From: Hyperoodon ampullatus
Lineage: Eukaryota > Chordata > Mammalia > Artiodactyla > Ziphiidae
NCBI GenBank assembly: GCA_949752795.1
Contig: OX457072.1
Span: 1,736,001-1,800,000 of the forward strand
Direction: 5' to 3'
Length of the DNA: 64,000 nucleotides
Both the position numbers and the translations under genes were made by a program. How positions within the stretch are numbered: position 1 is the first letter of the stretch; each line of letters begins with the position of its first letter. The notes below the pieces were generated by a model. The model searched no databases. It saw only the letters and a list, made by a program, of their open reading frames with translations, and was not told where the DNA came from. Below are positions 50,206-60,927 of this stretch, piece after piece.

Positions 50206-52776
50206 CTGAACAAAATACTAGCAAACAGAATCCAACAGCACTTTGAAAGGATAATACACCATGATCAAGTGGGGTTTATCCCAGGAATGTAAGGATTCTT
50301 CAAATTATGCAAATCAATCAATGTGATACACCATATTAACAAATTGAAGGAGAAAAGCCATATGATCATCTCAATAGATGCAGAGAAATCTTTTGACAAA
50401 ATTTGACACCCATTTATGATAAAAACCCTCCATAAAAAAGACATAGAGGGAACATACCTCAACATAATAAAGGCCATATATGACAAACCCATAACCAACA
50501 TTGTTCTCAATGGTGAAAGCTGAAACCATTTCCACTAAGATCAGGAACAAGACAAGGTTGTGCACTCTCACCACTATTACTCAACATAGGTTTGGAAGTT
50601 TTAGCCACAGCAATCAGAGAAGAAAAAGAAATAAAAGGAATCCAAATCAGAAAAGAAGAAGTAAAACTGTCACTGTTTGCAGATGACATGATACTATACA
50701 TAGAGAATCCTAAAGATGCTGCCAGAAAACTACTAGAGCTAATCAATGAATTTGTTAAACTAGAAGGATACAAAATTAATGCACAGAAACCTCTTCCATT
50801 CCTATACACCAATGATGAAAAATCTGAAAGAGAAATTAAGAAAACAACCCATTTACCATTGCAAAAAAAGAATAAAATACCTAGGAATAAACCCACCTAA
50901 GGAGATAAAAGACCTTTATGCAGAAAACTATAAGACCCTGATGAAAGAAATTAAAGATGATACAAACAGATGGAGAGATATACCATGTTGTTGGATTGGA
51001 AGAATCAACATTGTGAAAATGACTATACTACCCAAAGCAATCTACAGATTCAGTGCAATCCCTATCAATCTACCAATGGCTTTTTTCACAGAAGTAGAAC
51101 AAAACACTTCATAATTTGTATGGAAATACAAAAGACCCCAAATAGCCAAAGCACTCTTGAGATAGAAAAACAGAGCTGGAGGAATCAGGCTCCCGGACTT
51201 CAGACTATACTACAAAGCTACAGTAATCAAGACAGTATGGTACTGGCACAAACACAAAAATATAGATCAATGGAACAGGATAGAAAGCCCAGAGATAAAC
51301 CCACGCACATATGGTCACCTTATCTTTGATAAAGGAGGCAAGACTATACAGTGGAGAAAAGACAGCCTCTTCAATACGTGGTGCTGGGAAAACTGGACAG
51401 CTACATGTAAAAGAATGAAATTAGAACATCCCCTAACACCATACACAAAAATAAACTCAAAATGGATGAGAAACCTAAATGTAAGGCCAGATACTATCAA
51501 ACTCTTAGAGGAAAACATAGGCAGAACACTCTATGACATAAATCACAGCAAGAACCTTTTTGAACCACCTCCCACCTCCTAGAGAAATGGAAATAAAAAC
51601 AAAAATAAACAAATGAGACCTAATGAAACTTAAAAGTTTTTGCACAGCAAAGGAAACCATAAACAAGATGAAAAAACAACCCTCAGAATGGGAGAAAATA
51701 TTTGCAAGTGAAGCAACTGACAAAGGATTAATCTCCAAAATTTACAAGCAGCTCATGCAGCTCAATATCAAAAAAACAAACAACCCAATCAAAAAATGGG
51801 CAGAAGACCTAAATAGACATTTCTCCAAAGAAGCTATACAGATTGCCAACAAACACATGAAAGGATGCTCAACATCATTAATCATTAGAGAAATGCAAAT
51901 CCAAACTTCAATGAGGTATCACCTCACACCAGTCAGAATGGCCATCATCAAAAAAATCTACAAACAATAAATGCTGGAGAGGGTGTGGAGAAAAGGGAAC
52001 CCTCTTGCACTGTTGGTGGGAAAATAAATTGATACAGCCAATATGGAGAACAGTATGGAGGCTCCTTAAAAAATTTAAAATAGAACTACCATACGACCCA
52101 GCAATCCCACTACTGGGCATATACCCTGAGAAAACCATAATTCAAAAAGAGTCATGTACCACAATGTTCATTGCAGCTCTATTTACAATAGCCAGGACAT
52201 GGAAGCAGCATAAGTGTCCATCAACAGATGAATGGATAAAGATGTGGCACATATACACAATGGAATATTACTCAGCCATAAAAAGAAATGAAATTGAGTT
52301 ATTTGTGGTGAGGTGGATAGACATAGAGTCTGTCATACAGAGTGAAGTAAGTCAGAAAGAGAAAAACAAATACCACATGCTAACACATATATATGGAATC
52401 TAAAAAAAAAAAATGGTTCTGAAGAACGTATGGGAAGGACAGGAATAAAGATGCAAATGTAGAGAATGGACTTGAGGACACGGGGAGGGGGAAGGGTAAG
52501 CTGGGACGAAGTGAGAGAGTGGCATGGACATATATACACTACCAAATGTAAGGTAGATAGCTAGTGGGAAGCAGCCGCATAGCACAGGGAGGTCAGCTCG
52601 GTGCTTTGTGACCACCTAGAAGGGTGGGATAGGGAGGGTGGGTGGGAGACGCAAGAAGGAGGAGATATGGGGATAGATGCATACGTATATGTATAGCTGA
52701 TTCACTTTGTTATACAGCAGAAACTAAGACACCATTGCAAAGCAGTTATACTCCAATAAAGATGTTTTTTTAAAAA
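50206..52776 (+). mobile_element. 5'-truncated LINE-1, dead ORF2 to 3' end
   Basis: The copy starts inside the reverse-transcriptase part of ORF2 (AAAATACTAGCAAACAGAAT) and runs to the 3' terminus with CAATAAAGATG and an A-rich tail near 52770. It is close in sequence to the intact element at the window end. It is disabled, for example by a TGA in place of the expected CAA after GACAAAATT near 50403 and by several frameshifts. The FADD-coding text (TTTGCAGATGACATGATACT) is still present near 50677. Confidence 0.94.
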
Positions 52777-52850
52777 AGAACATAACAGGGAATAAATGAA
52801 ATATACAAATAAAAAAATTAAAAAATAAACATAAGCAAAAGAGGATGCCA

Positions 52851-52892
52851 GTCCTGACCCCTTTCATTGTGTCCTGACCCCTTTCATTATGT
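52851..52892. repeat. Two-unit 20-bp tandem repeat
   Basis: GTCCTGACCCCTTTCATTGT is followed directly by GTCCTGACCCCTTTCATTAT. No further units are present. Confidence 0.9.
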
Positions 52893-53114
52893 CCATAAAT
52901 ATTCTACAAACACCTTTGCCCTTTGTCCACAGGAGCCTGTCTATCTTCTGTCTGAGACACCCCAACCAGCTTTAGGGTTTTCCAGGCATCAGTCAGGAGC
53001 TACTCCCCTCATGAGCAAGTACAGAGGGAAGCAGAGAAACACATTCTTGCTGAGTGAGCTCCATTCAGGGAAAATCCACAATCAAAACGTTTGAATTCAA
53101 GGGGGGATGCACGA

Positions 53115-53430
53115 GTTCACTTTTATGTAGACACAAGTTTTCCACTTAGTTGAGGAAATACCAAGGAGGATGACTGCCAGATCACATGGCAGGAATGTGT
53201 TGAGTTTTTCAAGAAACTGCCACACTGTCTTCTAAGAGGCAGCACCGTTGCTCGCTCCTGCCAATCACGTGTGAGTTCCCACGCTCCACCTCCTCCCTGG
53301 CACCTGGTGGTGTCAGCGTTCTGATTTTGGTTCTTCTCATAGGTGTGTCGTGTCTGCGTTTAACCACGAGTAGAATAAGATTCTCAATTCTCAGTCTGGC
53401 AGCTTCTATTCTTCCCAACTGTTTCAAATG
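53115..53430 (-). repeat. Old LINE-1 fragment, antisense
   Basis: GATCACATGGCAGGAATGTG and CAAGAAACTGCCACACTGTC are complements of old LINE-1 3' wording. Probably the continuation of the fragment interrupted at 50206. Confidence 0.7.
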
Positions 53431-53454
53431 GAAACCCCTCCTAGTCTTTGTCTT

Positions 53455-53864
53455 TGTTTGCTAGGCTGCTGTCCCAAAGTACTGCAACCTGAGTGGCTTA
53501 AACAACCGAGATGGATTAGCTCACAGTTTGGGAGGCGGGTAGTCCAGGGTCAAGGTGTCCTGGAGCCGCGCTCCTCTGAGGGCTCTAAGGAAGTATCTCC
53601 TCCCGGACAGTCCCAGGGCCCGGTGGTCCTGGGCTCGCGTCCGTGTACTGGCAGTCTTCACATGGCATTCTCCTTGGGTGCATGTCCTTTTCTGTAAGGA
53701 CCACAGTCAAACTGGATTAGGAGTCTGCCGTTCTCCGATATGACCTCATCTTAACTAACTGTACTGTCAAAGACCTTACTTCCAATAAGGTTGCATCTGA
53801 TGTCCCGGGGTTAGAACTTTATCCTATCAATTCGGGGGTGGGGGGCACATTTCAACCCATAACA
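53455..53864 (-). mobile_element. MLT1/MST-type LTR (ERVL-MaLR), antisense
   Basis: On the - strand it starts TGTTATGGGTTGAAATGTGC and ends near AGTACTTTGGGACAGCAGCC. In between are GGTCTTTGACAGTACAGTTA and AAGATGAGGTCATATCGGAG, all landmarks of the mammalian MaLR LTR group. It is a solitary, old, non-coding LTR. The chance open frames in it are not genes. Confidence 0.82.
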
Positions 53865-55129
53865 GTCCTTTAGGTTTCGGCTTAAATGTCCCCTATAATG
53901 GAAAGCGTTTTTCTTCTTCTCTTCCATCAAAAAAGCTGAATTTTTTCTGACATGTATTCATGTCCCTTGGCCACATTTATTGCTCTGGCTGAATTTACCG
54001 TCTCTCCCTCTCAAGCCTTAGTTTCTATGAAGGCAGTGACTGTGGCTACTTTGCTTACCTTTGTACCTTCACCACTGAGCTCCATGCCTAGAACACAGAA
54101 GGTGCTTAGTGAAAGGTGTTACTGCTAAATGATTTTAATAAAAATAATAATTAAAAGGGACGTTTTGTTCAGAATTAAAGGGAATGACATTACAAATTTA
54201 TCCCGACATAATTGCTTACTTTCCCAAGAAAACACTTAGTTGGAGAGTTTGCTCTTATAAGGAACTGCTAATCGTATAAACAATACCTGACAAATAGGAA
54301 AAAAAGAATTGTTACTGCTTCATACTTTTCTTCTTTCTTTTTTTAGGTCTGCTGTTTCTCGTCTTGCATTATCCTTTTGTTCAAAGCGTCATCCAGCAAC
54401 ATGTATAATGTGTGTTAACAAATGTTCAACATTGTCAAATTTTAGTTGTTCTCTATAGAGCAACAAAGTTCTTTATTTAAAGTGAATTTTTCCAAAAGCA
54501 AATGTAAAAGAAAACTCTGCAAAATTAAGGCATTGCAAAGTAAACAATGAAAAATATATACGGATATGGAATTGTAGAGAGGAACTCAATTTACTACTTT
54601 TGTGAAGTGCGCTCTGAAAGATGAAACTATCGGAATCTCTCCCATGGAGGGTTAGGTTCCTCTTCGCTACCTAGCAGGAAACAGCTAGCTTTCTGAAGAA
54701 TATTCAGAGTAAAATAAACTACGTCCACTCTTCTCTTCTTGATTTTATTAGCGATTTTATTCAATAAATAAGTGAAACCAAGGAATCAGAGTCAAATAAC
54801 CCTGGGTATGGTATGCGGACATTCCTAATTGACTTTGAGCATGCAGTAATAGGAATTGCAGATTGGCTTTGCAGCACTTCCCACAAATGATTATGTGGAA
54901 CAAAATTACATCATTCCTGAAGAATGATTGCGTTGGCTTGGTCACTTCTATCAGGAACACTAGATCTAATTTCTTCTTTCAAGTTAGTTTTCCCTTTATA
55001 CACAGCACTTTCAGCTCCATGATCCAGTTAAGTTCTAAACTGTATTGTACGGTAATTATTTATGACTCTGTATATGGGAATCCATAGGAAATGTTGTAAA
55101 TTTCCACTAACCACTCTCTTAAGTAACGT
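53865..55129. other. Intergenic, no gene; possible L2/MIR scrap
   Basis: CACTGAGCTCCATGCCTAGA with AGAAGGTGCTTAGTGAAAGG near 54075-54120 looks like an L2 or MIR 3' end. The rest cannot be named. Confidence 0.45.
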
Positions 55130-55490
55130 ATTGAGGTGAAAGACACATGACATAAAATTAACTATTTAAAGTAAACAAGTCAGTGACATTGAGGGTCATC
55201 ACAATGTTGGCTATGCCACCAGCCTCACCACCACTCTGTCTAGTTCAAGTCATTTCCATCATTCCACAGTAAACTCCCTGATCCAGCGCAGGTTCTCCCC
55301 TCCCCACCCCCAGCCCTCGACAGCCATCAGTCTGCATCCTGTCCCCATGGGTTCATCTCCTCTGGGATTTCCTACAAGTGGAATGATACAGTGTGTGGCC
55401 TTTTTGGCTCCTGTCACTCAGCTGAGTATGTTCCAGGCTCATCTAGGCTGTTGTGTGAATCGCTTCTTCATTCCTTCTTATGGCTGAATA
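55130..55490 (-). repeat. Old LINE-1 3' fragment, antisense
   Basis: AAAGACACATGACATAAAAT, TGGAATGATACAGTGTGTGG and CATTCCTTCTTATGGCTGAA match the complement of an old LINE-1 3' end, in the usual order. It stops abruptly about 50 bases before the candidate exon at 55539. Confidence 0.75.
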
Positions 55491-55538
55491 GCCAACCGCC
55501 CAGAAAACACACAGAAAGCAGGTAATAAATCTGCTTAC

Positions 55539-55634
55539 CTGAGCTCCAGGTCCCTGTGGCAGTGTAGACACTAGTGCTGGGGGCAGAGGATACGGTGGAG
55601 AATCCTAAGTCGATGGCTGGATCCGGAATGGCCA
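55539..55634 (-). CDS. Candidate internal exon of an unidentified gene, Ser/Thr-rich
   Basis: On the - strand a polypyrimidine tract ending TTTGTTTGCTTTCTAG precedes a 96-bp segment that ends CTCAG, followed by GTAAGC, a near-ideal donor. The exon is phase 1-1: two bases, 31 codons, one base. Only that frame is open; the other two contain TAG. It encodes AIPDPAIDLGF followed by STVSSAPSTSVYTATGTWSS, with 12 Ser/Thr in those 20 residues. This composition and phase class resemble O-glycosylated stalk exons of extracellular proteins. I recognise no family. No partner exon is proven, so a pseudogene relic or a non-coding-RNA exon is possible. It lies on the strand opposite SNTG1, about 10.5 kb past its end. 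Confidence 0.4.
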
Positions 55635-55914
55635 CTAGAAAGCAAACAAATGGACACAATTTGTCTTTGAAATTGGGCCAGATTTCCCCTCCTCCTCCAT
55701 GCATATGCCTGCATAATTTGAATAATTTGTATAGCGCTTGAACCTTCTCAAGCCTTCTTGTCTTACTGTTGCTTAGCATGCTCCAAAATTATGATACTTC
55801 CATTTCTATTTTATCAAACTTCTTATTCCCTAAGTGCCAATAAGCTAAAAGAAGTATTGGGGAAAAAAATCTGAGTGAATTCAAATGAATGGATATGAAT
55901 GACAACAGGTGACA

Positions 55915-56095
55915 CTTTGATGGCACTTACTACGTGTCCAGCATGATTCTAAGTTCTTTACATATATTAACTCATGTAATCCTCATAACAACCTTTGTAG
56001 TAAGTACTATTATTATTACAAGAATATAGTTAAGATAGATTTCCCCAAATCCTCCAGTAAGTTACAAAAGCAAGAAGAATGAGAAAAGCATTACC
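55915..56095 (-). repeat. MIR SINE remnant, antisense
   Basis: GTCCAGCATGATTCTAAGTT, ATTAACTCATGTAATCCTCA and AGTAAGTACTATTATTATTA follow the MIR complement. Confidence 0.75.
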
Positions 56096-56299
56096 AGTGT
56101 TCAAATTATTTTTGGATAGCACTTAAGTGTGATTTTAGTTCCAGTAATTAATTGAAAGAAGGATCACCAAAAACATGGGTAAGCTTTTTTACTTGTTTGC
56201 TTTTTGCTTGGGATCAGACCAGGCAGCAGAGGTCAGTGACACTGCCAGTGATTGAAGGTTTGGCCTTGTGGACTCCCCTGAGGGGTTCACGTCTCAACA

Positions 56300-57180
56300 T
56301 GTTTTCTGCGGGATGCTTGGTGCCTCAAATACATTGAATTCCGACCGGCGCATTCGGGGAGGAATCTCTGGCCACGTTAGCGGGTAGCAGGAACATCCCT
56401 CTGGCGAAGACCATCTCTGTGAGTTGGGAGTAGATTCCACGGAGACTCGCTGCTGTGAGTTGTTTAATAACCGCATGACACTCAGGAGGCCCCGAGACGG
56501 GCAGGCGCTACCACAGCAGGACCTACCTGGCCTCGGCCCTGTCGCTGGCTCACGTGTGTGTCCCCTGTGCCTCCCCGGGTTCCTCTGAGCCAGGTCCACT
56601 TGACCCACTCTCTCTGGACTTTTTCTAAGTCTCTGTTGCCCTGTGGTACCCCCCCAGCCCCCACCCCGCCTCCGCCAGGGACTGTTGACTGAAAAACAAT
56701 GCCCAACGTGAGAGTTGTGAGTTGTCTTATTGTCTTGCAAAATGCTGCAGAGTGGTCCGGGGGAGTCAGTACAGACAGAATTTTAGTGAAGGGTGGACGT
56801 GCAGTCAAGCACACACGTTGCCAGAGGCTGGCTGCTCGTCACGTGGAGCTGACGTCACCGTCCATGATGTTAGTGCTCTTCTAGATACGAGGAGATGCAA
56901 GAATTGGACTCATAAAATCTTCTCCTGAAAACATCTCACTATCTGAAGACCTGTTCTGCTAGTTTTTCCCGGAGCACAGAGCGCCTCGTTCCTGATCTCC
57001 ACCCTGAGCTCCTTTCAGGGGGTGCTGAAGGTCGGCGGCTGTAGCGACACCTGATTTAATCCTCGTAGAGGCAGGTGGCGAGGGGCAGTTTCCAGCTGTC
57101 CGGACTCATCCACCGACACGCGTGGCTCACTTCTACTCACCCCGGCTTCGTTTCGTTTGAAATGTCACTTTCAACACACG
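56300..57180. other. CpG-rich segment, unclassified
   Basis: CpG dinucleotides are far denser here than in the surrounding DNA. By rough hand count about 17-20 fall in 56320-56620, and they continue to about 57160. Overlapping GC-rich open frames on both strands are probably composition effects. It could be a small promoter-like island or an eroded LTR element. The wording GAAAAACAATGCCCAACGTG near 56691 feels repeat-like, but I cannot name it. Confidence 0.5.
56850..56857. promoter_or_regulatory. Perfect CRE palindrome TGACGTCA
   Basis: The full eight-base CREB/ATF site is preceded by GTCACGTGGAGC, which contains an E-box CACGTG. It lies in the CpG-rich block, about 1.2 kb upstream (on the - strand) of the candidate exon. 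Function is inferred only from the motif. Confidence 0.4.
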
Positions 57181-57229
57181 TTCCCCTGATGCCACTCCTT
57201 CCCACGACCATCACCGAGACCTGTGAGTC

Positions 57230-57320
57230 ACATTTCATGACCTCCTTTTTGTAAATAAGGAAACTGAGAAAGGCAGCCTGTTGGTTTGTACAAGGCTAAG
57301 CAGAGGGTGAACGAGACAGG
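57230..57320 (-). repeat. MIR scrap, antisense (weak)
   Basis: TTTGTAAATAAGGAAACTGA followed by AAGGCAGCCTG resembles the MIR complement. Short and diverged. Confidence 0.4.
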
Positions 57321-57544
57321 CCAGAGGTGACAAGTTTCTTAGCTACAGGAAGCAGGGACAGCAGACGGCACCCTGGAAAGTCAGGACCCGAGCGAGGGAA
57401 AGGCAAGGGATGCCAGAGCTTCCTGTTGTCTCCTGTGTCCCAGATGGGCTTCTGGAGGAATCACAGCCCAGAACACCAGGGAGCACGGAAGAAAAACGGT
57501 TCCACGGAAAGCATGTTCTCTGCAACTCTGGGGGCTGGTAACAG

Positions 57545-57832
57545 GTGAACTAGCCAGATGGAAAACACGTGGACAACAGAAGTCATCAACAGGTGTGAAG
57601 ACAGGATGGTAGAAGTTATGAAAACTGGACAAGAAAGAGAAAATGGACTGAAAAGAAACAAGCAGAGCCCCAGGGATCTGTGGGCTTACAGCCAAAAAAA
57701 TCTAACATTTTTGTTAGAGGAATTCCAAAAGGAGAGGAAAAAGAAGGCAGGGTTAAAACAATATTGAAGAACTAATGGCTGAAAACTGCCCAAATGTGCA
57801 AAAGATACACACATAAATTCAAGAATCTGAGT
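57545..57832 (+). repeat. Old LINE-1 ORF1 fragment, host of the young LINE-1
   Basis: The translation contains a decayed ORF1 RNA-binding motif (IFVRGIPKGEEKE-like), and then AACTAATGGCTGAAAACTGC, wording from the middle of old LINE-1 ORF1. It breaks off exactly where the young element begins at 57833. Confidence 0.7.
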
Positions 57833-57845
57833 GGGGGGCCGGAGG

Positions 57846-57855
57846 AAGATGGCGG
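57846..57855 (+). promoter_or_regulatory. YY1 site at the LINE-1 5' end
   Basis: AAGATGGCGG lies 14 bases into the element. In human LINE-1 a YY1 site near +13 to +21 directs accurate initiation, so its presence supports this being the true promoter end. Confidence 0.75.
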
Positions 57856-58059
57856 AAGAGTAAGACGCGGAGATCACCTTCCTCCCCACAGATACATCAG
57901 AAATTCATCTACACGTGGAACAACTCCAACAGAACACCTACTGAACGCTGACAGAAGACCTCAGACCCCCCAAAAGGCAAGAAACTCCCCACATACCTGG
58001 GTAGGTCAAAAGAAAACAGAATAAACAGAGACAATAGGATATGGACGGGACCTGCACCA

Positions 58060-58932
58060 GTGGGAGGGAGCCGTGAAGGAGGGAAGGTTTCTACACACTA
58101 CAAGCCCCTTCGAGGGCGGAGACTGCAGGTGGCGGAGGGGGAAAGCTTCGGAGTAGCGGAGGAGAGCACAGCAACAGGGGTGCGGAGGGCAAAGCGGAGA
58201 GATTTTGGCACAGAGGATCGGTGCCCTCAGGCACACACCAGCCCGAGAGGCTTGTCTGCTCGGCCACCGGGGCGGGCGGGGCTGGGAGCTGAGGCTCGGG
58301 TATCGGCTTTCAGTCGGAGCGCAGGGAGAGGTCTGGGGCTGGCGGCAGGAAGAGAGCCTGAAGGGGTTAGTGCTAGCCCGGAGGGAGTCCGGGGAAAGGG
58401 TCTGGAGCTACCGGAGAGGCAAGAGACTTTTTTCCCTTTTGTTGCCTGGTGCGCGAGGAGAGGGCATTCCCCTCCCTCCCCTCTGCCTGAGGGAGCCAGA
58501 GCCCCCGAATCAGCGGCTCCTTTAAACCCGTCCTGTCTGAGCGAAGAACGGACGCCCTCCGGCGACCTACGCGCAGAGGCGGGGCCAGGTCCAAGGCTGA
58601 GACCCGGGGGTTGTGAGAGCAGAGACAGGGAAATCTCTCTGTGCAGCCTCCGAGGCAGCGGATTAAAGCTCCACGGTCCATTTGATGTGCCCTGCGTCTG
58701 TGGAGTGTATGAATGGACAGCGAATCATCCCAAATTGAGGAAGTGGACTTTGAGGACAAGATTTAAGACTTTCCCCCCTTTTTACAACGAATTATCCCAA
58801 ATTAAGGAGGTGGACTTAGCAAGGTTTCAGACTTTTCGCCCTTTTCCTCTTTTTACAACGAATTATCCCAAATCGAGGTGGTGGACTTGGAGAGCAAGAT
58901 TTTTGATTTTTCCCCCTGCTCTCTTTTTGTGA
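58060..58932 (+). other. 290-codon open frame in the LINE-1 5' UTR
   Basis: A GC-rich frame starts MGGSREGGKV and ends FLIFPPALFL. It lies entirely inside the 5' UTR, upstream of ORF1. Residues are rich in Arg, Gly, Pro and Ala. The last 70 residues translate the 70-bp tandem repeats. No domain is recognised. It may simply reflect low stop frequency in GC-rich DNA, but it would act as a long upstream ORF if translated. Confidence 0.35.
58721..58929 (+). repeat. Three tandem units of about 70 bp in the LINE-1 5' UTR
   Basis: Units start at 58721, 58788 and 58859, each beginning CGAATYATCCCAAAT and followed by GGAGGTGGACTT-like text and a T/C-rich end. The units are imperfect, with lengths of about 67, 71 and 71 bp. 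Confidence 0.9.
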
Positions 58933-59090
58933 ATGTGTATGTGTAATCTTCTGTGTAAGATTCTCTCTGTATAGCTTTGCTTCCACCATATGTTCCAGGG
59001 TTCTATCGGTCCGTGTTTTTTTTTTCAATAATTACTTTTTAATTTTAATAACGCTACTATATTTCATACTTTATTCTATTTTACTTTACC

Positions 59091-59460
59091 TGCTCTTTCT
59101 TTTTTTCCTACCTTCCCTTCCTCCCTCCCTCCCTCCGCTCCTCGTTTCCTTCTTTCTTTTTCTTTCCTCCCTCCCTCCCTCCCACCCTTCTTCTTTCCAC
59201 TTTCTTTTTCTTTCCTTCCTCCCTCACTCCCTCCTGTCTTTCTTTCTTTCTTTCCTTCCTCCCTCCCTCCCTCCCTTCTTCCATTCACTCTTCCTTTTGC
59301 TTTCATTCCTCCCTCCCTCCCTCCTTTCTTTCCTTCTTACTTTCCATCCTTCCTCCCTCCCTCCCTCCTTTCTTCCTTCCTTCCTTCCTTCCTTTCTTCC
59401 CTTCTTCCTTTCTTTCCCTCTCTCTTTCTTTGTTCTACTAATTCTTTCTTTCTACTTTTT
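59091..59460 (+). repeat. Polypyrimidine tract (TTCC/CCTC/CTTT units), about 370 bp
   Basis: Almost only C and T on the + strand, built of changing tetranucleotide units such as CCTCCCTCCC and TTCTTTCTTT, with rare interrupting A or G. It lies 430 bp before ORF1 inside the LINE-1 5' UTR. The open frame on the - strand through it (Gly/Arg/Lys/Glu only) is low-complexity, not a gene. Confidence 0.95.
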
Positions 59461-59891
59461 CTCACTGTTATTCTGAGCCGGGTGGATGAAAGGCTCTTGG
59501 TGCTGCAGCCAGGAGTCAGTGCTGTGCCTCTGAAGTGGGAGAGCCAACCTCAGGACACGGGTCCACAAGAGACCTCCCAGCTCCACATAATATCAAGCAG
59601 CGAAAATCTCCCAGGGATCTCCATCTCAACACCAGCACCCAGCTTCAGTCAACGACCAGCAAGCTAGAGTGCTGGTCACCCTATGCCAAGCAACTAGCAA
59701 GGCAGGAACACAACCCCACCCATTAGCAGAGAGGATACCTAAAAACATAATAAGGCCACAGGCACCCCAAAACACACCACCAGACGTGGACCTGTCCACC
59801 AGAAAGACAAGATCGAGCCTCAACCACCAGGACACAGGCATTAGTCCCCCCCACCAGGAAGCCTACACAACCTACTGAAACAACCTTAGCC

Positions 59892-60869
59892 ATGGGGGAC
59901 AGATACCAAAAACAACGGGAACTACGAATCTGCAGCCTGCAAAAAGGAGACCCCAAACACAGTAACATAAGCAAAATGAGAAAGCAGAAAAACACACAGC
60001 AGGTGAAGGAGCAAGATAAAAACCTATCAGACCTAACAAATGAAGAGGTAATAGGCAGTCTACCCGAAAAAGAATTCAGAATAATGATAGCAAAGATGAT
60101 CCAAAATCTTGGAAATAGGATAGACAAAATGCAAGAAACAGTTAACAAGGACCTAGAAGAACTAAAGATGAATCAAGCATCGATTAAAAACACAATAAAT
60201 GAAATGAAAAATACTCTAGATGGGATCAATAGCAGAATAACTGAGGCAGAAGAACGGATAAGTGAGGTGGAAGATAAAATAGTGGAAATAACTGATGCAG
60301 AGCAAAATAAAGAAAAAAGCATGAAAAGAATAGAGGACAGTCTCAGAGACCTCTGGGACAACATTAAATGCACCAACATTCGAATTATAGGGGTTCCAGA
60401 AGAAGAAGAGAAAAAGAAAGGGACTGAGAAAATATTTGAAGAGATTATAGTTGAAAACTTCCCTAATATGAGAAAGGAAATAGTTAATCAAGTCCAGGAG
60501 GCACAGAGAGTCCCATACAGAATAAATCCAAGGAGAAATATGCCAAGACACATATTAATCAAACTGTCAAAAATTAAACACAAAGAAATCATATTAAAAG
60601 CAGCAAGGGAAAAACAACAAATAACACACAAGGGAATCCCCATCAGGTTAACAGCTGATCTCTCAGCAGAAACTCTACAAGCCAGAAGGGAGTGGCAGGA
60701 CATAATTAAAGTGATGAAGGAGAGAAACCTGCAACCAAGATTACTCTACCCAGCAAGGATCTCATTCAGATTTGATGGAGAAATTAAAACGTTTACAGAC
60801 AAGCAAAAACTGAGAGAGTTCAGCACCACCAAACCAGCTTTACAACAAATGCTAAAGGAACTTCTCTAG
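59892..60869 (+). CDS. LINE-1 ORF1 protein (RNA-binding chaperone), intact
   Basis: 325 residues, close to the usual length of mammalian ORF1p (human 338). The start ATG has a strong context (G at -3, GG after). A basic, disordered N-terminus (1-50) is followed by a coiled coil at about residues 65-157 (heptads such as [16 protein letters not shown] and [20 protein letters not shown]). An RRM at about 159-246 contains [16 protein letters not shown], and the C-terminal domain at 247-320 includes [20 protein letters not shown] and LLYPARISF. The trimer coats LINE-1 RNA in the ribonucleoprotein. ORF1 ends TAG 58 bases before ORF2. No disabling change is seen. Confidence 0.95.
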   Translation: MGDRYQKQRELRICSLQKGDPKHSNISKMRKQKNTQQVKEQDKNLSDLTNEEVIGSLPEKEFRIMIAKMIQNLGNRIDKMQETVNKDLEELKMNQASIKNTINEMKNTLDGINSRITEAEERISEVEDKIVEITDAEQNKEKSMKRIEDSLRDLWDNIKCTNIRIIGVPEEEEKKKGTEKIFEEIIVENFPNMRKEIVNQVQEAQRVPYRINPRRNMPRHILIKLSKIKHKEIILKAAREKQQITHKGIPIRLTADLSAETLQARREWQDIIKVMKERNLQPRLLYPARISFRFDGEIKTFTDKQKLREFSTTKPALQQMLKELL

Positions 60870-60927
60870 GCAAGAAACACAACAGAAGGAATATACCTAC
60901 AATAACCAACCCAAAGCAATTAAGGAA

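Noticed and set aside
50507..50896. Minus-strand 129-codon frame
   Set aside because: Antisense shadow of the dead LINE-1 ORF2.
53428..53743. Two overlapping + strand frames of 62 and 89 codons
   Set aside because: They lie in antisense of an MLT1-type LTR and have no conserved domain.
59076..59306. Minus-strand Gly/Arg/Lys/Glu frame
   Set aside because: It is the complement of the polypyrimidine repeat and therefore low complexity.
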